Positions 45,871-57,613 of a DNA stretch of 64,000 bases are shown piece after piece. Source of the DNA: Selaginella moellendorffii (Eukaryota > Streptophyta > Lycopodiopsida > Selaginellales > Selaginellaceae); NCBI RefSeq assembly GCF_000143415.4, contig NW_003314276.1:1468466-1532465 (forward strand), read 5' to 3'. Every line of letters begins with the position of its first letter. The stretch's first letter is position 1. The position numbers and the translations under genes are program-made. Under the pieces are notes generated by a model. It had not been told where the DNA came from. It saw nothing but the letters and a program-made list of their open reading frames with translations, and did not search any database.

Positions 45871-48680
45871 GGGGAGAAACACATGAATCCAGTTGTCAAT
45901 TATTGTGTGAACTCCTTGCCCTAAAAGTGGAGAGTATATTCCCACCCACAGGAATCTTTTCAATATTTTAACAATAGAATATTCTAGAGAATCTCACTCA
46001 ATGTTATGCATGTCCTAATAGACAACCATAGAGGATTGCATAGACTTTATTGCATACAAAAAACCCATGACCATTACAACATAATACACTATATTAACAC
46101 TGCTGCAAGAAAAAGTAGAGGGAAACACAAAAGAAAAAGCCAAGAAAGAGGAGAGGAGGAAGTGAAAAATTCCAGATTCAAAGGAAAACCATGATGGGCA
46201 AAACTAGTTTCATATTTCTTTATTACTCCCTTTTTATTTTGCTTGATTTTCCATTTTTTCTACTTTGCTTTGGGTTAAGTGTTAAGTGCCAAGTGAAGGA
46301 GAATCACTTATCTGGAATTCTTAAGTTTTAAAAAGTTTTAGTGTTTACAAAAAAAATTTATACATTCTATAAATATGCTCAACTAGTAGATTTAGACACT
46401 TTTTATAAATAACCAATAGGATTAAACGGGACCACACATGGGTATGATAGTGAGGGTGTTTAGTAGACATGGTAAGTTATCATTAGCAATATTGAGGAAT
46501 TAGTCTTAATACAAAGGGGTTTTTATCACTAGCTAATGCAAGATATAATGAGACAAGAACTCTTTATTGGGCTAAGTATGCTTAGTTAATAGCATATAGA
46601 AATTCTGTCCTTATATTCGTCCAGTCTAAGTACATTCAAAATGCCCAATTAACTCCATTAGCACAAGAAGGATTAATAAAAGGTCTAACAATACTAACCT
46701 TTTGCCATTATAATAGTAATAAAAGAATATTTGAAAGGACTAGATAACAAATAACTTTCAATACCCACAATTACATTTGCAATACATCCTCAATCTCTTG
46801 AAAGGAAGCTTGGGCATATTTTAAAACTGTTATACCAGTGTGTGCATTTATAAAGGGCTTTGTATCCCATGCTTGAAGTAACTCCTTAGTAGCTATAATA
46901 TTTTAAGTAATATAAAGCTTCTTCTTCATCACATTCTCAAGCTTGCTCTTCAATTTCTTTTCATTATTACGATACCAAGTTTTGAGAAGCTCCAAGCAAA
47001 AAGCTTATTCATTGAAGGAGAGTTTGCTTTTTGCAATGTTATAAATCAATTTTTCATGTGCTTTTCCATATCTTGCAAGTATAAAGATTTCAAAGTGGAA
47101 TGAGAAAGATAAAAAGTTTATTGCCATGAGAGCATATCTCCATAATGTAATCCAACCAATCTTGATTGTATTGAATAATTGCAAATTGACCTTTGACTTC
47201 TTCAAACTCAAAATGCACTACTCAATCTGTCATAGTTCAGGGTTCTTTTTTCCTTCATCAACCATTTGCATAATTTTCAAATACAAGTTTTGCTTTACCT
47301 TAACAATTAGGTAAAAAGAAAAATTATAAATAGAAAAATATAAGTTTATGCAAGAGAAATACCTTTGCTCAGACATCAACCAAAAAATCCATAAGCATCT
47401 AATACTAGATAAACAACTCCTTGCATTTACATACGACAAGTTTTGCTTATACTACTTCGATAACCTTGCAACTTTGATTTTTGAGAGAGAGAGAACATGT
47501 CAACATATTAAAGGTGCTTAATCTTATAGATTAGGAAATACACTTGAAATGCAAACTAGTTAAGCTTGTAATATAATTGGTGAGATCAAAAGCTATTAAT
47601 GAATTTTTACATGTTGATTTTATGACAAGCTAAATTAAACCTCATAGCTTAGTTCAATCCTTTAGTTCCATAAATACCACTAGAACAGAAATATATCACT
47701 TATAATTATCTTGAAAGTTTTCTTGAATACACCTCGAAAGCACTAACCACTAGTGGTTTTCATTGATAATGTAGAACATTCAGTCTACAAAGGCTTTTAT
47801 CTTTTTATGATACACCATCAAAGCATCAAACACTTGAAATTTCATTTGCTAAATTGATCCCAAGTTTGCTTGATCTCTCAAGTAACTATGTTTATACAAT
47901 TAGTTTATAAGAATGATAATGATAAAGCCATAAATTTTTTTTTTCCAATTTGCTAGTTTACTTCATATATTCAACCACCTCCACCTTAGCTTTAGTTAAT
48001 AAATGATTCAACCATGTGCCTAAATTCAACTTCTGTGAAAGAGGTATAAATAGCCATGTTGAGGCTATAGGCCAAATGCACCTAATGACTTTGTTTGAGA
48101 TGACAAAGTGGAATTTTAAATTTTTGAAGTCCTCTTTAAGCCATTTCACCTACACTTTATTGATAATTCATTTTTGAGCTTAGACAATAATATTGTGTAC
48201 AATCATATTAACCTTTACCATACTTAAAGCCTAGCCTTCAACTATTATTTTATTTCCATCACTTATATCACCACTTATATGTCCTATCTTATTTCCATCA
48301 TTTCTAGCATTAGTAGCTAATTCTACTTGATGATTACTATCGATAGCTATAATCATTTTTAGCATTAGTAGCTAATTCTACTTGATGATTACTATCGATA
48401 GCTATAATCAACTCCTTCATTCCCAAGACTTTCAACATCAAGGTTAGCAACTACTCCATTCATGTGAATGTTGTGTCAGTCAAAAGAGTGTTGTCAAGAG
48501 TGGCTAGTGCAAGTGAAGTTTCACATTTTTTTTATGAAGTGCTAGTTATAACATGCTTAACTTAATTCACTCTAGCATATTTGGCTCTATATAAATCAAA
48601 ATGCTATAGAAGCAAACACCAAATTGCATAAGTGGCTTAGATGGTCTTTGATGTAAATAATGCAATTATTGTAAAGTGAT
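45871..48680. other. AT-rich repeat-derived region, no gene
   Basis: 2.8 kb of A/T-rich sequence full of stops in all frames. No recognisable transposase or pol domain survives. It contains an exact 51-bp duplication at 48305-48410. Confidence 0.4.
48305..48410. repeat. Exact 51-bp direct repeat
   Basis: 48305-48355 and 48360-48410 are identical over 51 bp, separated by four T. Each copy contains the palindrome TATCGATA. Exact identity inside an otherwise decayed region means a recent event or a local replication slip. Confidence 0.9.
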
Positions 48681-49528
48681 TAAATTAATAGTATATATCA
48701 TCTCTAGAATTTTTATAAAAGAAATTTGGTTGGTCTCGAGGATTAGCAACAAAAGAAGGACAAGCTATATCACATGCTATGAATACTACTAAAGGAGGAG
48801 GAAGTTGTTGCAAAAGAGGCTTTAAAATGAACATAAATGATAAATAAAAAAGAAAAAATGCAATCCTAAATATTAGATAGCATCTTTTATCCATTATTCT
48901 CTAAAAACCTTGTTCCTTGGGCTTTATCTAATAGAAAGCTATAAGAACAAAATAAATCTAGACAATGTAAAAGCTAAAATCATAAATCTAAACACTCCTT
49001 AGGAATAATTAAAATTACCTCTAAACACAAGTATATAGAATACATAAATAGGATTGAAATAAATCTAACAACTATCAAAATCCTTTTATGCTAATAATAT
49101 TATACAATATTGTAATTATTTATTTAACAATTTTTCCATTATGAGTGCATGGAATACAGAAAGGGAATACATAAAATGTGCATCTCAATTAGCCCAAAAA
49201 CCCTAGTTTATATATAGGAGTGTGGTTTGGATTGGTGGATCTGTAAGTGGTACCAATTATTCTTGATCCCTTTGTACGAATTATTTCAACTGCTGTATAT
49301 GCACAATTTTTGGAGGATTAGCTTGCTAGACATTATGCCGAACTTCATAAATTTGTGGTCCAACTTGCCACAACACCTTATATGGTCCTTTCCATTAAGT
49401 AAAGAACTCCTTAGATAAACCATATACCATAAGATGGGGAAAATGAACTAACACCAAGTCAGAACTAACACCAAGTCATCCATTTTGTACTCCACAGGTG
49501 GATGATGATAGGAATTGTAGCACCATTA

Positions 49529-49723
49529 TGTAAATTCTTGAGTTTAGACTTCCCGGGAGGTCACCTAACTTAATACTATTCAAACCCAAGGACGCTTAAC
49601 ACTAAATATCCCAAGACCCTTAACCGATTGGAAAAGGGGGTACACTCTTATTTATGGGCCTTTTTCCCTCTATATTTGAACCCCATGGATCGTCTTTCGA
49701 GTCGTTCTCTTTAGTTGCTTACA
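49529..49723 (-). mobile_element. Solo LTR of a Cassandra-like TRIM element containing a 5S rRNA-like segment
   Basis: A 195-bp insertion that starts TGTAA and ends TTACA, flanked by 5-bp direct repeats CATTA (49524-49528 and 49724-49728). The related fragment at 9480-9520 lacks it. On the minus strand, 49600 down to 49543 closely matches the 3' half of plant 5S rRNA: GTTAAGCGTCCTTGGG corresponds to the A-box region, then the intermediate element, then GGTGACCTCCCGGGAAGTC (box C). LTRs that carry 5S rRNA are the defining trait of Cassandra elements. Only one LTR is present, so it is solo. It has kept CpG sites, unlike its host element, indicating a younger insertion. Confidence 0.85.
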
Positions 49724-51435
49724 CATTATTGTCTCACTTGTATGCGGCTTAGATGTTTGGTAAACTTTGCCCAGACAAGTGGAAGAATGCTCATTAAATA
49801 CTATATGCAACCTAGCATTAGAAGCTTATAGTAATTGTGAAGTTAAACCTAACTCTATTGGTAATATTGGATCATGATGATATAGGAGTTTATATGGTGA
49901 AGCACTAACAAAGCTTTGCATCCTTATGACATATGTATATAAAGAGATAACAAATAACCATCTCAATCTGAATGCTAAAAATTCACGTACTTCGCAATCA
50001 TCCCTTTAATAAACCATTCCACTAAACTGTTTGATTATGGATGATAAACACTCATGAAAGTGTTGCGTATCCCTAACCAAGACGTCAAAACATGAAATGA
50101 CTCAGTCATAAATGCAAGACTATTATTTGAAAGGATTTTCTCTAGACAAAAATATTGGAACACCACTCGATTGAGGAGGATGTATTCAACAGTAGTTGTA
50201 AAGGCACTAGTAAGAGCACTAACTTCCACCTAGCGAGTTAAGTAGTCAAATGCAATAATAACATATTCATTGCTAGTAGCCTATCATGGGAAAGGTCCCA
50301 TAAAATCAAACACCACCAACTCAAAAAGATGGAAAACTAGAATTGATTTGAACTGTCCTTCCACAGCACGAGGGGGAGTATTACAAGCTTGGCACCAAAC
50401 GTAACTATGCATATATCGAATAATATCATATCTCATCTTTGGCCAATAGAAAGATTAGTGCAACTTCTCGATCATATGATGATATCCTACATGCCTACCT
50501 AGAACACGAGAATCATGGTAGGCATGGAGAAACTATGCAATAAAGATTGAAGGCACCACTAGCTGTAAATGATCATCAGAATCCGTCCTTACAAAATAAA
50601 GAAGGCAATCTTCAAGGCGATATTGAGAATGTAAATGTTGGAATGGTAAATCATCAACAAGTGATGTAAGATTCTTAAACCCATTTTAAAGCTTTCGAAT
50701 CCATAGCTCAATCAACCTTATCAAAAGAAGGTAAATCGTGCTCTACACCTTGTGGATATTGAACTTTAAATACATCAACCGCCGATGGCATAGAATCCTC
50801 TTTTAGAAAATCTACAGATGCTAGAATAATAAGCTTACCAAAAATATGAGAAAAGAGTGAAGAAGAAAGAGGAACTCAAAAAAAGGCATTACCATCAACC
50901 ATAGAACTTAATAAGTGATGAACAACATCAAAATCATATATTTAAAGCTTCAAAGCCCACTGAGTAGTATGACCAACCATGTTCTTCGACTTTAGTAATG
51001 TAGTAATAGTAGTATAATCACCTTTTAGTAATATTCGAAAACCATGTAGATATATATGAAGTTTCTCAAAACCCCAAACTGCTGCTAAACACTATTTCTC
51101 TATTGCGGAGTAGTTCGCCTTCATTAGGTGTAATGTATGGCTAATATATACAATAGAATGGCACTAACCAGGCACATTCGGGCTCTTTTGCATCAACACA
51201 CCTCCAAGATTAATATCAAAAGCTTCTATGCGCAAAATAAAAGGTCGAGTGTAGTCAAGATACGCCAAAATTGGAGGAATCGTCAATAACTCTTTGAGAT
51301 CCATGAACACCTACTCACAGTCTGCATATTAAATGAAAGATGACATTGATAATTTCAGCATTGATAATAGGGGGTTCCAAATGTAGGTAGGTCGAGCATG
51401 GCTAACTAACCTAAGATATAATTTAGTTCCCACTT

Positions 51436-51780
51436 GCATGTTTGTCTTTGTTCTACGTTCAGCTTAGGTTTAAGCCCAAGCTCCACACCATGCTAGTTGG
51501 TGGAGTACCCATATCCTCGTGTTAAACCACTGATATACTGAAATAGCATTAGACTCTGTTTAGCTTCGTTTTGTGTGCTAGTTTTGGCATTAGGATGTTA
51601 AATGTTTTAGGACTATTCCAAATCGCTCTATGCTCCTATCCCTTCGCTCCTTGTGCTGAATGCTTGGGACTCATTCTGTGCTCTAGAGCCATTACTCTTT
51701 GGTTTCATGCTTGGGAATTTGGTACCATTCCTTTGTTTAGTGGCCCAAGGCTTTGAAACTCGATTTATGTTCCACTTCAT
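51436..51780 (+). repeat. Dispersed repeat, copy 1
   Basis: Matches 62110-62425 in the same orientation (shared TTTAAGCCCAAGCTC, ACCATGCTA, CTATGCTCCTATC-like and AAGGC(C/T)TTGAAACT blocks). Similarity extends left to about 51400, matching 62090. No coding sense. Confidence 0.7.
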
Positions 51781-52703
51781 GGTTATCCTATAGTAAATCA
51801 CCATAGGATAAACCACATGCACTACAAATGATTAAGCCAATGATATATCATCCCCAAAATTCGCATGAAAGAACTTTGGTTAAACATGAGGATTGGCATT
51901 AAAAGCAAGAGGAGCTGTACCACATACTGTGAATGCTGTCATCAATTAAGTTTAGTTGTTCAACTAAATCGCATAATATTGAGCAATTACACCAATTATT
52001 GCTCTAAAGTCAAAGGAGGAAAAGACTGTTACTCTACCATAAAGAAGAATGAAAATGAAAGGGCAAAAGAAATGAAATGAAAAAATTAAAAGGAAAGGGA
52101 AATTTAGACAATGCAAAAGTTAAATTTAAACCAAAATCTTGAAAGGAAAGAACAAAAGAAAGGAAATGAAAAAAAACAATGCAAAATTTAAACCAAAATC
52201 CTAAATTTAAGCACTCTTTAGGGACAATTAAAGGTGCCTCTCATTTCCATTAATGTAAGTGTATGGAATATAGAAAGGGAATATAATAAATGTACATCTT
52301 AATTAGCCAAAAAACTTTAATTTATATACAAGAGTGAGTGATTTAGATTTAAATCAATTTGACAGCTATTAAAATTTCATTATGTTAATATTAGTATATG
52401 GCATCTTAACTGTACACTTGGACCTCACACCATTAATTTATCCTTTTTTGTTTTTAAAAAAAATCCTAGAATATCCTTTTTAAAGGAGATAAGTTTAGAT
52501 ACGAGAATATGCCTTAGACCACGTCACTTCCACCTCTAATCCCCGTCATTTTTGTACGACTCCGGGTTGAACGAATATACTTTGGTGCTCTCTCGGATGT
52601 CATCTTCACAGCCTCGCCTCATCCTGTCGCCAGCAAATAGAGACTTCCTTCGTCTAAAGCCCTCGTGTTATCGCGTCTCTCCGAGTAGGGTACCGCGGGG
52701 GCG

Positions 52704-55700
52704 ATGGATCGGTGGGCTATGGCGCCGGCAATGCTGATCGCCGCCACAGGGTTCTGCTCGATCTTCTTATTTCGATGCGTTACCGCGCAGCAAACTAATG
52801 TCACCGATCCGAGAGAAGGTAAGCGCGAGCTCTGTATTTCGAGGATTTCCTTCCCATTCTGGTCGATTTCGATTTCTCCGCACAGTGAGCGCACTCAGGG
52901 CACTGGGCACCTCGATTGGCCTCTCCCCGCCGTGGGATTTCAGCGTGGATCCTTGTAGCGGTGCCGCGGGATGGGGTGAGGATACCGGCACGAATCAGTT
53001 CCGGAGGCGCAGCGCGATTCAATGCGATTGCTCCATTGGAAGTGACGGTGTCTGTCACGTAACTAGGATGTGAGTATAGTAGCGTTTCTTTTGTGTTTTT
53101 GATAGCTTTGCTGGTTTCTCTGATATATCTTCCAGAGCGATCGTAAGCATGAACGTGAGAGGCCAGATTCCTCCAGAGATTGGAAACTTTCCCTACATGA
53201 ATGACTTGTAAGGAGTAAGGATCTTGCATCGGGCTTTGCTAACGCTTCTTTTTGACAGGAATTTCCAAGCCAACCTGATAACCGGTGTGATCCCAGATGA
53301 GATCGGTTTACTCTCCAACATGGAACATTTGTAAGTTTCGCAGCAGTTTCTACGTTTCCATCTCTTTTTGACCTTTGCTATGTAGAACTGTCGCATCGAA
53401 TAGACTTTCGGGGCCTATTCCAGGAACCATGGGAAATCTCACTCGACTGTTGACACTGTAAGTCAAATTTAAAGTAGCCAGTTGGATTCTAATAAAAAGC
53501 TTTGTTTCTTTTTCAGGAGTCTTGCTGTCAACAATTTTTCAGGAACTCTTCCGCAGGAAATTGGTAACCTGTCTTCACTGACCGAGCTGTAAGTTCTTGC
53601 ATTCATTTTCATGTCGACAACCAACTTGATTAGAACTGAAGGTACTTAGACTCTACTGGTCTAGGCGGGGAGCTCCCACCAGCCTTGAGAAATTTGCGAA
53701 GGCTCCAGACACTGTAAGCTTCTTAAGTCGGTGTGATGTTTACTTGTTTTCTTGGAACCAGAAATATTTTCGACAACAACTTCAATGGCTCGATACCGGA
53801 CTTCCTTGCAAACATGTCTAGTCTCCAAGTTTTGTAAGTGCAATAAATTCATTCTTACAAGTTTATGTAAATGCGGCTGCTTTGACAGAGCTATGTATGG
53901 GAACAAATTCACTGGTCCGCTTCCTGCATCTCTTGCCAATCTTACAAACCTGAGAGAATTGTAAGTCTGTGAAAGTCTTCTTGAATTTCTAAATAGCTTA
54001 TTACATAGAGAACTGGGAGAAGTGTCAGCTGGAGGCTCAATACCACCTAGCTACAATCGTTTGACTTCTCTAACAAAACTGTGAGTCGCCAGCCATGAAT
54101 CTTTCTTCTTTTAGCAGTTAGCATTTACTTTGGCTGTTATGCACCAGGTCCTTAAGGAACTGTCAGCTATCTGGTTTCATACCTGACCTGGGAAATCTTA
54201 CCCAGCTCACACACTTGTAAGCTTTCAGGAAGGTGTACAACTTGTAAGATGTATCTAACGAACGGTGTTATTGCAGGGATTTGAGTTTCAACAATCTGTC
54301 TGGGACAATTCCAGCATACTTAGCATCTATTGATAGTCTTAGCAGACTGTAAGTTTTTTCTTCTTGTTTTAAATCTAAAGGGAACCCGAGCATTTTCAGT
54401 TTCTTGGGAAGCAACAATCTAACTGGAGGCCTTCCGAACCAGCTATCGAGGATCGTCGACTTGTACGTAGACTGCAAAATCGTTCTCCTCTTCTAACCAA
54501 GTACATATTTGCATATACAGAGATGTATCGTTCAACAGGCTCACTGGACCTTTTTCTCAAATGAGCGAGTATGTGTTTTTTCTTTGCAACATGCTATTAA
54601 TTTTTCTAAACGTGCACAGGAATGCTACCATTATTGGCAATCAGTTCCAAGTTAATAGAACTCAAGGGTAAGGTTCTCTTCCTGTTTCAAGAAGGTTCAT
54701 CTCACCATGTTCTCGTTGCAGACAAAATGTGAATGCTGCTACATGTATACAGGATATAGCAAACTGCGGCAATGTGAACCAAAGAAACAGTTGAGTGATA
54801 TTTGCTGCATAAAGTCTTCGATTTCGATTGATTTAGACATATTTCCTTCTCAGATTTTCAATTCGCCATCAACTGTGGTGGGCCTCAGATCACTTCAGAT
54901 GGGACAGATTTTAACGCAGACATGCAAAGTTCTTTGGACGGGGACTTCTATTCAACGGGAGGATGGGTAACTAGCAGCTCTGGTTTTGCGGAATCCTTTC
55001 AAGATAACCCCACTTGGTTTCAAAGCATAGAAGGCTCGGCTGGTCAGCAGGCTGTACTGTATCAAACCGCCAGAACTGCGCCAACATCTTTGAGGTACCT
55101 CGGAGTTGGGATGCGAAGTGGCTCATACACAGTACACCTCCACTTTGCAGAGATTATCATCGGCACTGGCCAGGATGGGCCAGGAGTGGGTAGACGGTAT
55201 TTTGACGTCTTTATCCAGGGGGACAGGAAGCTCAAAGATTTCAACATAAGGGAAGAAGCCAATGGGTCTCTTAGAGCTTTGACAAGGAGCTTCACTGCCG
55301 TTAATGTATCTAACGGCGTTCTCGACATTCATCTTCTTTGGATGGGTAAAGGAACTTGTTGTGCTCCATTCAGATCTTTTGGTCCTCTGATATCCGCAAT
55401 CCAAGTTCTACCTGGTAAGTGTTAGATACTACTGAACTTTGTCATCGTTCTAAACTTGCGTTTAACAGAATTTGAAACTGGTGGCGCGAGTCAGAGCGAA
55501 AACAGTTCCAGAGGCGTAAAAATAGGTGTTGGAATCTCCGTGCCACTCCTGGTGCTCTTTGTGGTTTCCGGTTATTTGTTGTGGAGGAAACGACACAGAA
55601 AGAACTTAGAGAACGACGATGAAGGTCACTTTTTTGTTAATGTTTTTGCGGATTATTCATACTAATGTTCTGTGTGATGCAGAGCTCAAACTTCTAGACG

Positions 55701-56985
55701 GAAAGCTGCATATGTTTTCTTACAATGAAATAAAAAACGCTACGGCAGGATTTGACCCCGCGAGATTGTTGGGAAAAGGAGCATTTGGCAAGGTCTACAA
55801 GGTAAAGTTTTCTTTATGCAGAAAGTGAAAAAAGCTAAAGTGTTTGGACTTTCAGGGGGTATTATCTGATGGTACGTTAGTAGCGATCAAGCAGCTTAAT
55901 AAGATGAGCGACAACACGGGCGATTTCGTGAACGAGGCCACACTTATCTCCACAGTGCAGCATCGCAATCTAGTCAAGCTCTATGGATGCTGCACCGAAG
56001 GAAACAATTGGATTCTTGTTTTCGAGTTTATGGAAAACAACAATCTGCATCAGGCGCTCTTGAGTAAGTACTTTAATCTAGTGCTTCCCTCATGCTCCAT
56101 GTATTCTGTAGGTTCCTCGGGGCGAAATATACACCTCAGCTGGCCAACTCGCTTCAACATATGCATTGGAGTCGCAAGAGGGCTCGCCTACTTGCACGAG
56201 GAGTCATCACCGCGTATTATACATCGAGACATCAAAGCTACGAATGTACTTTTGGATCAAGCTCTGGTGGCAAAGATAGCGGACTTTGGTTTGGCAAGGC
56301 TCTTCGAAGATCATCAGTCTCACATCAGTACGAGGGTTGCCGGAACAATGTGAGAGCTCAACTTGTAAGTGCTTGAGTTGATCTTCTCCGATTCTTCTTT
56401 CAGGGGATACCTGGCTCCAGAATACGCCCTGAGAGGCCAGCTGACCGAGAAGGCAGATGTCTACAGCTATGGAGTTTTGGCACTAGAAATCGTGAGCGGA
56501 AGAACCAATCTGGACACCACCAGTGAACACATGACCCATCTTCTTGATCACGTACGTATAAGATCGACGAAATGTTCTACTTCTTAACTGCCGTCGATGA
56601 TCAGGCATGGGATCTGTACCAAAATGATAAGCTACTAGAGCTCCTGGACAAGAGAGCGGATGATGCGGACGAAGAACAAGTTCTAAGAACGATCAAGGTG
56701 GCGCTTCTTTGCACCCAAGCGACAGCATCACAGCGTCCAGCAATGTCCAAAGTTGTGGCGATGCTCACCGGCAGCGAGGAGGTGAAGGTGAGCTCCTTGC
56801 TCCCGGGATACTTCAGCGCCATGGACATGGTTCCGCGGATGCGAGAGCTGCTAAGCAAAGACCGAGAGAGCCGAGAGAGCCGATCGAGCAAAGATCCTAG
56901 CAGCAGTGCAAGCAGCAGCGCGATCGGGACTGACTCGCCATGGAGAGGATCTTCCTCGGCAAACAACAATATACTTCCAAGGTAG
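52704..56985 (+). CDS. LRR-malectin receptor-like kinase (LRR-VIII type)
   Basis: Many small exons. Exon 1 (52704-52818) gives a signal peptide ending near VTAQQ; exon 2 starts after CTCCGCACAG. The cap region holds DPCSGAAGW and CDCS motifs. About eleven leucine-rich repeats follow, most on their own exon with a phase-2 intron (e.g. [20 protein letters not shown]). A malectin domain starts [12 protein letters not shown] and includes [10 protein letters not shown] (54850-55410). The transmembrane helix is at 55525-55580 ([20 protein letters not shown]). The kinase has [22 protein letters not shown] (RD type), DFGLARL, GYLAPEY; stop at 56985 after a Ser-rich tail. LRR-VIII kinases act at the plasma membrane; the ligand is unknown. 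A CpG-depleted copy of its 5' half lies at 60297-61180. Confidence 0.92.
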
Positions 56986-57244
56986 AGTCTCCATCTCTCG
57001 AGTTTTTAGCTTCCAGGATGATGCCAAGGACTTTACAATAGTACTCCAAGTTTTGAGCTTCCAGGACGATGCAAAATACTTCCACATATCTCTAGAGTTT
57101 TGATTACAACAGTATACTTCCAATGTAGAGTGGAAACAAGCTCCATATATCTCTCGAATTTTGAGCTTTATCAGCGAGATACAGCGGTAAACCTAAACTG
57201 TATAGCGAAAATGCTGTAGAGTGGCAGGAATATGCCTCCAAAGC
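56986..57244. repeat. Short imperfect repeats downstream of the receptor kinase
   Basis: The units TTGAGCTTCCAGGA(C/T)GATGC and ATATCTCTCGA-type blocks recur two to three times in 250 bp. The stretch probably forms the 3' UTR of the receptor kinase. Confidence 0.4.
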
Positions 57245-57450
57245 ATCGATTCTTTAACCATTAAATCTCTCGCAAACGACTATCTGTGAAAAAGAAAAGG
57301 AAGAAAGATAGATTGATCAGTATGATCGAAGAGGTTACCTCGTCTAAGTCTTTCAAATGTCTGTAGCTCGCCATTGCCAGCTCCATGGATTTGCTTTCTC
57401 GCAAACACGAGTAGACAGCCTCCTAGAAATCCAAAACTTAGAAATGTTTT
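57245..57450 (-). pseudogene. SNI1 fragment (exons 5-7 region)
   Basis: 57250-57275 matches SNI1 exon 7 (about 43398-43425), then jumps to 57284-57445, which matches 43563-43740 covering the intron and exon 5 (MASYRLLKDLDE region) almost base for base. Exon 6 is deleted. It sits upstream of the intact PPR gene exactly as the intact SNI1 sits upstream of the PPR pseudogene. Confidence 0.88.
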
Positions 57451-57613
57451 TCCTAGCTCTTGCGCGTTTGCAAGCTTCGCATAGCCATGGTCGATCGAGC
57501 AGTACGAATGGGCAACGAGTGTGATAGCTTGATTGAGGCTCGCGAGACCATCGCCCGGGATCAGGGATGAGCTGCTGCAATGGAAGAAATGCCGCCACTT
57601 CCACTTCCACTCC

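Larger units (their letters stand above)
48685..52450 (-). mobile_element. Degenerate Ty3/gypsy retroelement with LTR-like ends
   Basis: 48685-49235 and 51841-52450 share sequence in the same order (a TATATCATC...AAATTTGGTT-like start, an AAAGG.A(A/C)AATTAAA block, and the 1-190 repeat) and are read as the 3' and 5' LTRs of a minus-strand element. Between them the minus strand yields pol pieces in order: RT/RNase H near 51310-51090 (LKELLTIPPILAYLDYTRPF), an integrase zinc-finger and core region at 50480-50035 (a VEVSALTSAFTTTVEYI segment), and the integrase C-terminus at 49530-49240. Gag is not found and stops are frequent. A solo LTR (49529-49723) and another repeat (51436-51780) are nested inside. 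Confidence 0.65.

Noticed and set aside
57533-57613. Upstream extension of the PPR frame
   Set aside because: It begins with a TTG codon, not ATG; the first ATG is at 57614.
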